A stretch of 41,932 nucleotides of DNA from the NCBI RefSeq assembly GCF_934643285.1, contig NZ_CAKUBT010000015.1:1-41932 (forward strand), read 5' to 3'. Positions 15,168 through 23,614 of the stretch are shown here, one piece after another. The DNA is from an uncultured Ellagibacter sp. GTDB taxonomy: Bacteria; Actinomycetota; Coriobacteriia; Coriobacteriales; Eggerthellaceae. The first letter of the stretch is position 1, and each line of letters starts with the position of its first letter. The notes below the pieces were generated by a model. That model did no database searches. It saw only the letters and a program-made list of their open reading frames with translations, and was not told the origin of the DNA. Both the position numbers and the translations under genes were made by a program.

Positions 15168-15917
15168 ATGATAGAGCTAGACCATCTGGAAAAGGTCTAC
15201 CTCGCTCGCGAAGGCTCACATCGTGCCCTGCATGATGTGAGCCTTACCATTGGCGAGGGGGAGATCTTCGGCATCATCGGCCAGTCGGGCGCAGGCAAGT
15301 CAACGCTCGTGCGCTGCATCAACCTGCTCGAGCGTCCCACGTCGGGGCGCATTCTCATCGATGGCGTCGATGTGACGAACTACCAGGGCCGTGACCTGCG
15401 GCGTCTGCGCGAGGGAATCGGCATGATCTTCCAAAGCTTCAGCCTGTTCCAGCAGCGCACCGTGCTCGACAACGTGATGTTCCCGCTCACCATTCGCGGC
15501 GAGAAGAAGGATGCCGCCAAGAAGCGCGCCCTCGAGCTGCTCGAAGTGGTCGAGCTCGCCGACAAGGCGCAGCGCTATCCGAGCGAGCTTTCCGGCGGCC
15601 AGCAGCAGCGCGTGGCGATTGCGCGCGCCCTCGCAAACAACCCGCGCATCATGCTCTGCGACGAAGCCACGAGCGCGCTCGACACGCGCACGACGGTGTC
15701 GGTTTTGAACCTGCTCGCGAAGATCAACAAGGAGCTCGGCGTAACGCTCGTGGTGATCACCCACTCCCTTGCCGTGGCGCGCCACATCTGCGACCGCGTC
15801 GCCGTGATCGACGAGGGCGCCATCGTGGAGGAAGGCCCGACGCGCCAAGTGCTCGAGAACCCGCAAAGCGAGGCCGCCCGCGAGCTCGTTTCCTTCGACA
15901 GCCTGGAGGTGAAGTAG
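15168..15917 (+). CDS. metN: methionine ABC transporter ATP-binding protein, short form
   Basis: A 249-aa ABC ATPase with Walker A GQSGAGKS (38-45), a Q-loop in GMIFQSF, signature LSGGQQQR (141-148), Walker B IMLCDEATSALD (161-172) and the H-loop ITHSL. It powers uptake with MetI. Typical MetN proteins are about 340 aa and carry a C-terminal NIL/ACT-like domain that binds methionine and inhibits transport; here the protein ends soon after the ATPase domain, so that trans-inhibition domain is absent. AAGGAG lies upstream of the ATG, and metI starts 3 bp after the stop. Confidence 0.92.
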   Translation: MIELDHLEKVYLAREGSHRALHDVSLTIGEGEIFGIIGQSGAGKSTLVRCINLLERPTSGRILIDGVDVTNYQGRDLRRLREGIGMIFQSFSLFQQRTVLDNVMFPLTIRGEKKDAAKKRALELLEVVELADKAQRYPSELSGGQQQRVAIARALANNPRIMLCDEATSALDTRTTVSVLNLLAKINKELGVTLVVITHSLAVARHICDRVAVIDEGAIVEEGPTRQVLENPQSEAARELVSFDSLEVK

Positions 15918-15920
15918 GCC

Positions 15921-16598
15921 ATGTTCGATTTCTCCGCCTTTTTCGCCCAGTACGGCAACTTGTTTTTGCAGGGCACCATCGACACGCTCGTCATGACGTG
16001 CGTGGCCACCATCTTGGCGTACGTCATCGGCATCCCCCTTGGCATCCTTTTGGTGGTGACCAGCCCGAACGGGTTGCGCCCTAACCGCGTCGTCTCGACC
16101 ATCGTCGGGTGGATCGTCAACATCGGCCGTTCGGTGCCTTTCATTATTCTGCTCGTCGCGCTCATCCCGTTCACGCGTTTTATCGTAGGAACCTCGCTCG
16201 GCGTGCCGGGAGCCGTCGTGCCCCTCGTGGTGACGGCCGCGCCCTTCGCCGCACGCATGGTCGAGCAGAGCCTTGAGGAGACCGACAGCGGGCTCGTCGA
16301 GGCAGCTCAGAGCTTCGGCGCTTCCACCTGGCAAATCGTGTGGAAGGTGTATTTGAAAGAGACGCTGCCCTCGCTCGTGCGCGGCGCGGCCATCACGTTC
16401 GTCACGCTGTTCGGGTATTCCGCCATGGCAGGCACCGTGGGCGCCGGCGGCTTGGGCGATATCGCCATCCGCTACGGCTACCAGCGCTTCCAGACCGACG
16501 TCATGATCTTCGCCGTGCTTTTGTGTGTCGTGCTCGTCATCGTGTTCCAGGCGATCGGCGACGTGACCGCGCGCAAGATCGACAAGCGCCGCAGGTAG
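15921..16598 (+). CDS. metI: methionine ABC transporter permease
   Basis: A 225-aa integral membrane protein with about five transmembrane segments and the BPD_transp_1 EAA loop (EAAQSFGASTWQIVWKVYLKE). MetI forms the homodimeric channel of the methionine importer. It starts 3 bp after metN, consistent with translational coupling. Length and motif are normal for the family. Confidence 0.93.
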   Translation: MFDFSAFFAQYGNLFLQGTIDTLVMTCVATILAYVIGIPLGILLVVTSPNGLRPNRVVSTIVGWIVNIGRSVPFIILLVALIPFTRFIVGTSLGVPGAVVPLVVTAAPFAARMVEQSLEETDSGLVEAAQSFGASTWQIVWKVYLKETLPSLVRGAAITFVTLFGYSAMAGTVGAGGLGDIAIRYGYQRFQTDVMIFAVLLCVVLVIVFQAIGDVTARKIDKRRR

Positions 16599-16621
16599 AA
16601 GAGCGGGAACGGGGCGCGCCC

Positions 16622-17032
16622 TTAGATTACGACCCCGTTGCAGTGGTCGATCTCATGCTGAACGATTTGCGCCTCGAAGCCCGAAAACGACTTCTCGCGC
16701 GGTGCGAACGACGCGTCGAGATAGGCGACCTTAATACGCTTGAAACGCGTGCAGGGGCGTGTGCCCTCAAGCGACAGGCAGCTCTCCTCGGTTTGATACT
16801 CGCCCGACGCCTCGATGATTTCCGGGTTGTACATGAGCACCGCGCCGCCCGCGCACGCTGCCACGATGATGCGCTTGCGCACGCCGATCATGTTCGCCGC
16901 AAGCCCCACGCATTCGTGCGCATGCGCCGCAAGCGTGTCGAGCAAATCCTGCCCGACGGCAGCATCGAGCGGCGTGGCATCGACACTCGGAGCCGAAAGC
17001 AGCACAGGCATCTTCACGATAGAGCGAATCAT
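16622..17032 (-). CDS. peptide deformylase-like protein
   Basis: A 136-aa protein with the three deformylase motifs. Motif 1 is GLAANMIG (the usual catalytic Gln of GxGxAAxQ is Met), motif 2 is EESCLSL (metal-ligand Cys kept), and motif 3 is QHEIDH (both His and the catalytic Glu kept). It is shorter than housekeeping Def (about 165-180 aa). Similar Met-substituted, short deformylases are common in Clostridia and Coriobacteriia. It would remove formyl groups from nascent chains, but activity with the altered motif 1 is uncertain. It stands alone, convergent with metI. Confidence 0.85.
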   Translation of the reverse strand: MIRSIVKMPVLLSAPSVDATPLDAAVGQDLLDTLAAHAHECVGLAANMIGVRKRIIVAACAGGAVLMYNPEIIEASGEYQTEESCLSLEGTRPCTRFKRIKVAYLDASFAPREKSFSGFEAQIVQHEIDHCNGVVI

Positions 17033-17187
17033 CAGGAATTCCTTTCGAATGGTCGAAACGCAAAAAGCAAAAGCTCAGAGGCAGCTGGGGCGCTCGAGAA
17101 GGAAGGCACATCATACCTGCAACTTGGCCAATCCCTGCGAGCACCGACCTTAGCCAGGGGTTTGCTGGTAGCTTCCTCGGTTGGCGT

Positions 17188-17805
17188 CTAGTTAGCTTCC
17201 TTCACGCCCCCGTCTTCGGGCTCCACATAGACGCCGTCCTGCTTGAAGATGACGTAGAACGTGCGGAAGAACACCTTCACATCGAGCGCGAAGGACACAT
17301 GGCGCACGTAGTACACATCAAGCTTCAAGCGGTCGCGCCAGGGCAGCGAGTTGCGCCCATAGACGGCGGCATAACCCGTGATGCCAGGTTTGACCAGCAG
17401 TTTCTCCCCGTCATCACCCTCGTAGAGCTCGGTTTCGCGCCGCAAGTCGGGGCGCGGACCCACAACACTCATGTCGCCTTTGAGCACGTTCAAGAACTGA
17501 GGCATCTCATCGATCGAGGCCTTGCGCATGAAGGCCCCGATGCGCGTCATGCGCGGGTCATCGGCCCCGTTGTAGGTCGACCCGTCCTCCATCACCAGGT
17601 CAGGCGCGTTCACCTTCATCGAGCGCAGCTTGTACATCGTGAAGTCGCGGCCGTCCTTGCCCACGCGCGGCGCGTTGTAGAAGATGGGGCCCTTGTCCTC
17701 AAGGTAAATGAGCGGTGCGCAAATCGCCACGATGATCAGCACAAACGGTAGCGCGATCAAGCCGATGACGGTGTCGCAGACGCGTTTTCCGAAGCGCAGG
17801 TACAT
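17188..17805 (-). CDS. bacterial sugar transferase (polyprenyl-phosphate glycosyl-1-phosphate transferase)
   Basis: A 205-aa enzyme of the PglC/WcaJ C-terminal type that moves a sugar-1-phosphate from a UDP-sugar to undecaprenyl phosphate, the first membrane step of surface glycan synthesis. One N-terminal hydrophobic (re-entrant) helix (about 12-33) is followed by the catalytic block GPIFYNAPRVGKDG...YKLRSM, KASIDEMPQ (acidic pair) and GPRPDL. The small size matches monotopic PglC. It starts directly after the stop of the DegT aminotransferase gene (TAGATG), so both enzymes probably serve one sugar. Confidence 0.9.
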   Translation of the reverse strand: MYLRFGKRVCDTVIGLIALPFVLIIVAICAPLIYLEDKGPIFYNAPRVGKDGRDFTMYKLRSMKVNAPDLVMEDGSTYNGADDPRMTRIGAFMRKASIDEMPQFLNVLKGDMSVVGPRPDLRRETELYEGDDGEKLLVKPGITGYAAVYGRNSLPWRDRLKLDVYYVRHVSFALDVKVFFRTFYVIFKQDGVYVEPEDGGVKEAN

Positions 17806-19041
17806 CTAGCGCACGCCCTTAGCGGAAAGCCTTGCGAACACCTCGTGGCACATTGCGATCACGTAGTCCACGTCGTCATCGGAGAGCTTTGTGTGCAGGG
17901 GCAGCGTGACCTCGTTTGAGAACTGCGCGAGCGCGTTCGGGAAGTCGGCGATGTCGAAGCCAAGATCTTTGTAGGCAGTGAGCAGGGGCAACGGCTTGTA
18001 ATGCACGTTGCAGGCGACGCCTTCCTCCCCCATCTCGTTGATGAACGCGTTGCGGAACTCCTGCGAGGCGCCCTCGATGCGCGCGAGCATGAGGTGCCCC
18101 GACGACGCGAAGTCATCCCCGTAATGCTTGATGAGGGCAAACGGCAGGTCCGCCAGCCCGCGCTCGTAGCGCTCGACGAGCTCGCGACGGCGCGCGAGAA
18201 GACCTGGGTAGCGGCGCAGCTGGGCCAAACCGAGTGCCGCCTGCAGGTCGGTCATGTTGCACTTCCAGCCGCAGAATGCCACGTCGTATTCCCATGCGCC
18301 GACGCGCGTTTTCGCGAGCGCGTCTTTCGTTTGGCCGTGAAGCGACATCAGCATAAGGTCGCGATAGAGCTCTTCCGAGTCGAGCCCGGGGATATCGCGC
18401 CAGGTGAGCGCGCCGCCCTCTGCCGTGGTGAGGTTCTTCACCGCGTGAAAGGAGAACGATGTGAAATCGGCCGCCTGTCCCGAATGAAGGCCATGGCGCA
18501 CCGCACCGAGCGAGTGCGCGCCGTCGGCAACGATGGGCACGCGATCGAAAAGTTCCTCGCGGGGAGTGCGCGGCCGCCACTTGCCGCTCACGCTCTCAAG
18601 CGCTGCCCGCAGGCGGTCGTAGTCGCACATGACGCCCGCCACATCGACGGGAATGACAGCGCGAGTCTTCTCGGTGACGAGGTCCGCCACCTGGTCGTAG
18701 TCGATCTCGAAAGAGCCAGGCGCTACATCGCAGAGCACGGGGGTTGCGCCCACGTGCACAATAGGGCTCGCCGAGGCGGTGTAGGTGTAAGCGCTCGTGA
18801 TGACCTCGTCACCTGGCCCGATGCCGAGCGCGCGCAGAGCGCATTCGAGCGCCGCCGTCGCGGAGTTGAAGCAGGCAAAGCGCGTCGTGTGGCTGAATTC
18901 CGCCAAATCGCGCTCGAACTGCTTGGTCTTCGGCCCGGTGGTGATCCAGCCGCTTCGGAGCGCATCGGCCACCTCGTCGATTTCAGCTTGAGAAATATCG
19001 GGAGGGGAAAAGGGAATGTTGCGCTTCACGTTCACGAGCAT
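17806..19041 (-). CDS. DegT/DnrJ/EryC1-family PLP aminotransferase
   Basis: A 411-aa PLP-dependent nucleotide-sugar aminotransferase resembling PglE/PseC-type enzymes. GWITTGPKTKQFE lies near the N-terminus; D173 in VADGAHSLGA is the PLP-ring contact and K202 in SFHAVKNLTTAEGG the Schiff-base lysine. An insertion near 151-167 (Lys/Arg/Glu-rich) is longer than in many homologues. It makes an amino sugar from a 4-keto-6-deoxy UDP-sugar, probably for the initiating transferase encoded downstream. No matching dehydratase or acetyltransferase is in the window. AAAGGA precedes the ATG. Confidence 0.92.
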   Translation of the reverse strand: MLVNVKRNIPFSPPDISQAEIDEVADALRSGWITTGPKTKQFERDLAEFSHTTRFACFNSATAALECALRALGIGPGDEVITSAYTYTASASPIVHVGATPVLCDVAPGSFEIDYDQVADLVTEKTRAVIPVDVAGVMCDYDRLRAALESVSGKWRPRTPREELFDRVPIVADGAHSLGAVRHGLHSGQAADFTSFSFHAVKNLTTAEGGALTWRDIPGLDSEELYRDLMLMSLHGQTKDALAKTRVGAWEYDVAFCGWKCNMTDLQAALGLAQLRRYPGLLARRRELVERYERGLADLPFALIKHYGDDFASSGHLMLARIEGASQEFRNAFINEMGEEGVACNVHYKPLPLLTAYKDLGFDIADFPNALAQFSNEVTLPLHTKLSDDDVDYVIAMCHEVFARLSAKGVR

Positions 19042-19110
19042 GCCGTCCTTTCGTCACCCCTTCGCGCACGCCGCCGCTCTGCCGCGCGCGGTCATGGGCC
19101 AACAGATTGA

Positions 19111-19122
19111 GCGCACGTGCGC
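19111..19122. repeat. 12-bp perfect palindrome between GT4 and DegT genes
   Basis: GCGCACGTGCGC in the 135-bp gap between two same-strand genes, close to the small hairpin GCAC-TTAATT-GTGC at about 19137-19150. Function unknown; it may be a weak terminator or an operator. Confidence 0.4.
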
Positions 19123-19176
19123 CCAGGTTACTTCAAGCACTTAATTGTGCAACGAACCTGCCCGCTTGATGTGCGC

Positions 19177-20442
19177 TTAGAGCAAATTGCGTATCAATTC
19201 CACTATCGCCTGGTAAGAATGAGCCTGATCGAACTGGCGGCATGCGACATCGCGCGCCTTCGCCCCCATGATCTTGCGCGACGAGGCGTGCGCGGCGAGC
19301 TTCACGATTGCCTGGGTGAGCTCGCTCGCGTTTCCTGGGGCGACGTTCACGCCGAAGCCGTCCGCCTCCACCTTCGCGCAAAATTCGGGGCTCTCCCCCG
19401 TGTTGATCATGGGAATGCCCGCGGCCAGGTAATCGCCGATTTTCGTGACGATGCTCTGGGCAGCGCCATGCACAAGCGAGTTGACCGTGATATCGGACGC
19501 AGCGAGCCAGGCTGCCATGCGCTCGTAGGGGGTGTAACCGAGGAAATCGACGGGCGCGTCAATCGAGCTCGCGAGCTCGGTGAGCTTATCGCGGTCGGGG
19601 CCATCGCCCAGAATCTTCACGCGCAAGCCGCTTACCTGCGGCTCCGCGAGCTTTGCAGCTTGAACGAGGGTCGAAAGGTCGTAGCTTGCGCCGAGCGTGC
19701 CCGCATAGGTCACCCAGAACTCGCCCGCCGGTTTCACGACCGTGTCCGCGTTCTCGCGCACGCCCTCGTTAAACGCGGCGAGGTTGTTCCCCACGTACAC
19801 CGTCACGCGCTCGTAAGGCTCCTCGCGATCGGCGGCGGGGCGCGCGGCGTACTCGTCGGAGGTTCCCACCGCGCCCGAGAGCAGCTCGTAGACGCGATGC
19901 GCGTCGCGCGCGAACGGGCGGAAAGCGATGTCGCTCACGACCGGCACGTTCACGACCATGCGCATAGCCTCGGGCCACAGGTCGTTCACGTCGGCGACGA
20001 AGGGAATGCCGTGCTCGTGCGCCGTCTCCGCGCACACGCGGGCAACGTCGTTGGGCGGAATCTCGGCGTAGATAAGGTCGAACGCACGGGCATCGGCGGC
20101 GAAGCGCTCCGAGAACATGCGGCGCAGATTCTTCGCAGCCTTACGATGGCTCATGATGCGCGCGAGGTCGAGGTTCTTCTTGTAGCCGGGCTCGGGGATG
20201 AAGACGACGCGGTACGGGAGGTCGCGATAGCACGCCTTCTCGATGTCGCGCTGGGCCTTCTCCCAATGCTGGAACGACGAGGTAAACAGCGTCACGTCGA
20301 AGCCCTCGCGCACGAGCAGCTCCGACAGGAAGCGAAAGCGCGTGTAGCCGCGCGTTTCGTCGCCGAGCTTCACGCCCATGGTGACGACGGCGATGCGCTG
20401 CTTGCGGGCAGGCGCGTGGTGTGTGTTCGATAGTGTATCCAT
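19177..20442 (-). CDS. GT4-family glycosyltransferase
   Basis: A 421-aa GT-B glycosyltransferase. The C-terminal GT4 half shows WVTYAGTLGASYDL, VKILGDGPDRDKL, FLGYTPYERMAAWLAASDITVNS and an E-containing donor-site segment (AAGIPMINTGESPEF). The N-terminus begins with the strand RIAVVTMG after a short polar tail. The preferred start is the ATG at 20442. No Shine-Dalgarno is seen there, but TATACT lies 9 bases upstream, so a leaderless transcript is possible. It is likely part of the same surface-glycan unit as the DegT and sugar transferase genes downstream. Confidence 0.88.
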   Translation of the reverse strand: MDTLSNTHHAPARKQRIAVVTMGVKLGDETRGYTRFRFLSELLVREGFDVTLFTSSFQHWEKAQRDIEKACYRDLPYRVVFIPEPGYKKNLDLARIMSHRKAAKNLRRMFSERFAADARAFDLIYAEIPPNDVARVCAETAHEHGIPFVADVNDLWPEAMRMVVNVPVVSDIAFRPFARDAHRVYELLSGAVGTSDEYAARPAADREEPYERVTVYVGNNLAAFNEGVRENADTVVKPAGEFWVTYAGTLGASYDLSTLVQAAKLAEPQVSGLRVKILGDGPDRDKLTELASSIDAPVDFLGYTPYERMAAWLAASDITVNSLVHGAAQSIVTKIGDYLAAGIPMINTGESPEFCAKVEADGFGVNVAPGNASELTQAIVKLAAHASSRKIMGAKARDVACRQFDQAHSYQAIVELIRNLL

Positions 20443-20537
20443 GGTTCGGAAGTATAGCAGCACCGATGGGGGCGCCCGGCCTCGAACTCGCGAAAGCGGG
20501 CGGATTCCGAAAGGAAGATGCGCGGCGGTCCTGGATA

Positions 20538-20577
20538 GGGCTCCCCGAACGGCAATGCCTGGCCGTTCGGGGAGCCC
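20538..20577. terminator. strong 16-bp perfect stem-loop beyond the ferredoxin gene
   Basis: GGGCTCCCCGAACGGC and its exact reverse complement, with an 8-nt loop. It lies between the ferredoxin gene stop and the GT4 gene start, both minus strand. There is no T-run on either side, so it may be a processing or Rho-linked terminator. Confidence 0.5.
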
Positions 20578-20612
20578 CCGGCCTCAGGTTTTGGGCCTCG
20601 CCCTAACCCTCG

Positions 20613-21011
20613 CTACCCCTTCGACGCGTACACCACATTATCGGCGGCGTTTTCCCAGGCGGGAAGCTTGAAGATGCGGAAACCCCGCTGCCGAAGCGCC
20701 TCGCATTCCCCTGCCGCGGCATCGCCAACGGAAAGCGCCCCGTTCGGGCACGCGTTCACGCAGTAGGGAAGCTCGCCCTCCGCCAGCCGCCCGCCACAGC
20801 GCACGCAGCTCTTCGACCAGATGGGAATCCAGCTCATGTGCAGGTCAGGCCACACACCCGCGGGCCGATCGATGCCCTCGCCGCTGCCTTCCGTGCGCAC
20901 CGTCAGCCAGAATTTCTCGTCGGGGAGACCGTTTCCCACCTTGCAAGCAAGGGAGCAGGTCCAGCATCCCGTGCATCGCTGCAGGTTCACCAGAATCGTC
21001 TTCTCATCCAT
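20613..21011 (-). CDS. small 4Fe-4S ferredoxin subunit of the molybdopterin oxidoreductase
   Basis: A 132-aa DmsB/HycB-like protein with two cysteine groups: C13-x2-C16-x2-C19-x3-C23, and C69-x2-C72-x11-C84-x3-C88. Canonical DmsB-type subunits of about 200 aa carry four clusters; this one has Cys for only two. There is no signal peptide. It starts 9 bp after the catalytic-subunit gene with GGGGAG upstream, so it is the electron-transfer partner of that enzyme. No membrane anchor subunit is present nearby. Confidence 0.88.
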   Translation of the reverse strand: MDEKTILVNLQRCTGCWTCSLACKVGNGLPDEKFWLTVRTEGSGEGIDRPAGVWPDLHMSWIPIWSKSCVRCGGRLAEGELPYCVNACPNGALSVGDAAAGECEALRQRGFRIFKLPAWENAADNVVYASKG

Positions 21012-21020
21012 GTCGCTCCC

Positions 21021-23417
21021 CTATTCCTCAACCTTGCGCACGTCACATGCGCAATCCCAAATCGTATCCCAGGCACCCGCCATGCCGCCGATGCCGCCAG
21101 TGCCGAACCCAGGCTGGAAACCACCGATCGCCCGCACGCAGCTGTCCCAATGTTTGGACACATCGTTGAGCGTATAGTCGCTGCCGAGCGCCGGGATGAG
21201 CTCGGAGTACATACCGTCCTCGAACGCGTCGTGGCGCCAACCGAACCAACACTGCACGGTTCCCGGGGGAATCTGCTGGTCGAGCTTCATCTCGATGGTC
21301 ACATGCCCGCGCTCGTTGTAGATTTCCACCTTGTCGCCGTCTTTGATGCCTTCCACCTGCGCGTCCGCCGGGTTCATGCGGCCCGTCGGATACCCACCCG
21401 ACAGGTCGGCCATGACCGGGTCGTCGGTGAACATCGATTGCATGAAGAAGCGCTGGCGGCCACTGAAGAAGTGATACCTCCCCTTCGCGGTTCCGTTCCC
21501 CAAGCTCATCGGCGTGGGGGCCTCAAGCGGCTCGCGATACGCGGCCATCTGCGCCCCGACGGGAAGCAGTCGCTCGCAGTAGAATTCAAGGCGCTTGGAA
21601 GGCGTGTTGAACTGCAGACCCATGAACGGGTCCCAGTTCACCGGGGGCGTTGCCGCGCGCACAAGCTTCTCCTTCTTCAAGCGCTCGTAGGTGAGCGGCG
21701 GCTGGATACCCGCGATCATCGGCCACTTCGACTGGATGCGCACCTCGATCCATTCCTCCGCCGTCTTGTCGAAGTACTCGCCCAAGCCCACGCGCTTCGC
21801 AAGCTCGCTGTAGAGGAACGTGGGGTCGCGCGCCTCGCCCTGCGGCTCGATTGCCGGCTCCTGCAAGACGATGTGGTTGTACGCCGCCGATGCCACCAGC
21901 TCATAGCGCTCGAACGGCATGCAGTCGGGCAGCACGTAGTCGGCATACTGGCCTGTGTCGGTCATCCAGATGTCCACGTCGACGATGAGCTCCATCTGCG
22001 GGAAGATCTCGTCGATCCACAGACCGCGGTTCGGGCAGTTGTGCACCGGGTTGCCCGCGATCACCCAAAACGCTTTGATCGGGTACGGCTTCTGGCTTTT
22101 CACCTGGTTGATGAACTCGTTTTGACGCAGCATCTTCGCCTTGTAGCCCTCGCGGCCAAGCGGCATGGTGATGGGCGTGTCGTTGAAAATCATCGGGAAT
22201 CCTGCCGGCAGCATCTCGCTCGTGACGCCGGCGCCGGGACGGCCCAAGTTGCCTGTCAACATGCCGAGCAGATAGAACGAGCGGTAGCTCTCACCCTGGT
22301 TCTGGTAGCGAAGTCCCAGCGCGCCGAAGATATAGGCATTCGGGGCTGCAACGTACTCGTCAGTAAGGCGCCTGACCACTTCGGGGGCGACGCCCGTAAC
22401 ACCCTCCTGCCATTCGGGCGTATAGCTTGCCACATGCTCGCGCAGGCACGCGAACGCCGTCTTGCACGCCACGCCGTCGACCTCATGCGCGCCGTCGAGT
22501 TCCATATGCGCCACGGGCGACGCTTGTTCACCAGGGGTCATGGGCATCGCCGCAGCCGCATCGACGTCCCACACCAGGTAGTTGCCGTCCGCGTCGCGAA
22601 GGAATTCGCCCGTATCGTCGCGCACGAGGAACGGCGCCACCGTGTAGGACAGCAGGAAGTTCTCGTTGTAGCGCTTCTCCTGAATGATGAGGTTCGCCAT
22701 GGTAAGGGAAAGCGCCGGATCGGAGCCTGGCTTCACAGGGATAAACTCGTCGGCAAAGCCCGCCGTGCCGTCGAACAGAAGCCCGATGTCGACGATCTTC
22801 GCACCGTTCGAACGCGCCTCCACCAGGTGCTTTGCGATGCGCTGCTGGTTTTCGATGGGGTTGGCGCCCCACACGATGATGTAATCCGACGTATCGAAGT
22901 TCGCGGGATCGGTCGTCATGTACTTGTAGAAGTCGCCCATGTCGAAGAACGCCGCATAGAACGGCCCGTTGTCGAGGCCGTACCCCTGAATGGGGTCGGT
23001 CGCGCCCCAAAGCCCCATGAACCGCGAGCTCAACACGGCGGCGAGTCCCTGCGAAGGCGGCACCGACGCCACCACGTCCCACATGGCGAGAGACTCGGGG
23101 CCATAATCGTCGCGCAGCTGCAGAAGCTTCGCGGCGATCTCATCGAGCGCCTGGTCCCAGCTGATTTCCTCCCACTTGCCCTCGCCGCGCTCGCCCGCGC
23201 GCTTCAACGGATGCAGCAAGCGCTTCGGATTGTACGGCTGGCGGCACGACATGATGCCCTTCTGGCAGATGTAGCCCTCGTTCGCCTCCGCGCCGGTGTA
23301 GCTCGGCTTCTCGGTACGCACGATCTTGCCGTCTTTGACGATCGTCTTGATTGCGCAGAACTCATGATCGCCCCACCCAGGACAACAGGTGTAGACAAAC
23401 GACTCCCCTTGCGTCAT
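21021..23417 (-). CDS. molybdopterin oxidoreductase, DMSO reductase family catalytic subunit
   Basis: A 798-aa protein (start ATG 23417 with GAGGAG upstream). The N-terminal Fe-S region has C11/C12, C21 and C51; it is followed by the molybdopterin domains ISWDQALDEIAAKL, YIIVWGANPIENQQ, the central NPVHNCPNRGLW, and the C-terminal cap with GDKVEIYNERG. No Tat signal is present, so the enzyme is cytoplasmic, as in acetylene hydratase or transhydroxylase-like members. The likely Mo-ligand region is GYGLDNGPFY (Asp149 a candidate). Substrate unknown. The divergent LysR gene suggests substrate-induced expression, as seen in Eggerthellaceae catechol dehydroxylases and related enzymes. Confidence 0.9.
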   Translation of the reverse strand: MTQGESFVYTCCPGWGDHEFCAIKTIVKDGKIVRTEKPSYTGAEANEGYICQKGIMSCRQPYNPKRLLHPLKRAGERGEGKWEEISWDQALDEIAAKLLQLRDDYGPESLAMWDVVASVPPSQGLAAVLSSRFMGLWGATDPIQGYGLDNGPFYAAFFDMGDFYKYMTTDPANFDTSDYIIVWGANPIENQQRIAKHLVEARSNGAKIVDIGLLFDGTAGFADEFIPVKPGSDPALSLTMANLIIQEKRYNENFLLSYTVAPFLVRDDTGEFLRDADGNYLVWDVDAAAAMPMTPGEQASPVAHMELDGAHEVDGVACKTAFACLREHVASYTPEWQEGVTGVAPEVVRRLTDEYVAAPNAYIFGALGLRYQNQGESYRSFYLLGMLTGNLGRPGAGVTSEMLPAGFPMIFNDTPITMPLGREGYKAKMLRQNEFINQVKSQKPYPIKAFWVIAGNPVHNCPNRGLWIDEIFPQMELIVDVDIWMTDTGQYADYVLPDCMPFERYELVASAAYNHIVLQEPAIEPQGEARDPTFLYSELAKRVGLGEYFDKTAEEWIEVRIQSKWPMIAGIQPPLTYERLKKEKLVRAATPPVNWDPFMGLQFNTPSKRLEFYCERLLPVGAQMAAYREPLEAPTPMSLGNGTAKGRYHFFSGRQRFFMQSMFTDDPVMADLSGGYPTGRMNPADAQVEGIKDGDKVEIYNERGHVTIEMKLDQQIPPGTVQCWFGWRHDAFEDGMYSELIPALGSDYTLNDVSKHWDSCVRAIGGFQPGFGTGGIGGMAGAWDTIWDCACDVRKVEE

Positions 23418-23544
23418 GATTAGGCTCCTCTCGTTTTCTCCTGCTTGGCGATGTCCCGCCCAAATACCCGACGCAAAATGCATGCAGCCTGCGGCGGGCG
23501 GAATGGACGGCCCTCATTCACCCTGAGTTCATTATGAAAAGGAA

Positions 23545-23571
23545 TTGCAGCAACCGAAAGAAGCCTATAAT
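23545..23571 (+). promoter_or_regulatory. probable promoter of the LysR gene
   Basis: A -10 TATAAT (23566-23571) with a partial -35 TTGCAG (23545-23550) at a short 15-bp spacing. The LysR-type operator begins at its last base. Confidence 0.5.
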
Positions 23572-23585
23572 TGTCTTTTAGACAA
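23571..23585. promoter_or_regulatory. LysR-type T-N11-A operator
   Basis: TTGTCTTTTAGACAA is a perfect 6-bp-arm palindrome containing T-N11-A (23572-23584), the consensus LysR recognition shape, placed in the divergent intergenic region and touching the -10 of the LysR gene. It fits negative autoregulation plus control of the molybdoenzyme operon. Confidence 0.65.
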
Positions 23586-23614
23586 CGATTGGTTGCGTAT
23601 AGGAGCGAGCGAGC

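Noticed and set aside
20838..23423. 861-codon open frame on the plus strand
   Set aside because: It is antisense to the well-supported molybdopterin oxidoreductase. His/Arg/Val-rich low-complexity composition is typical of the shadow frame of a high-GC gene.
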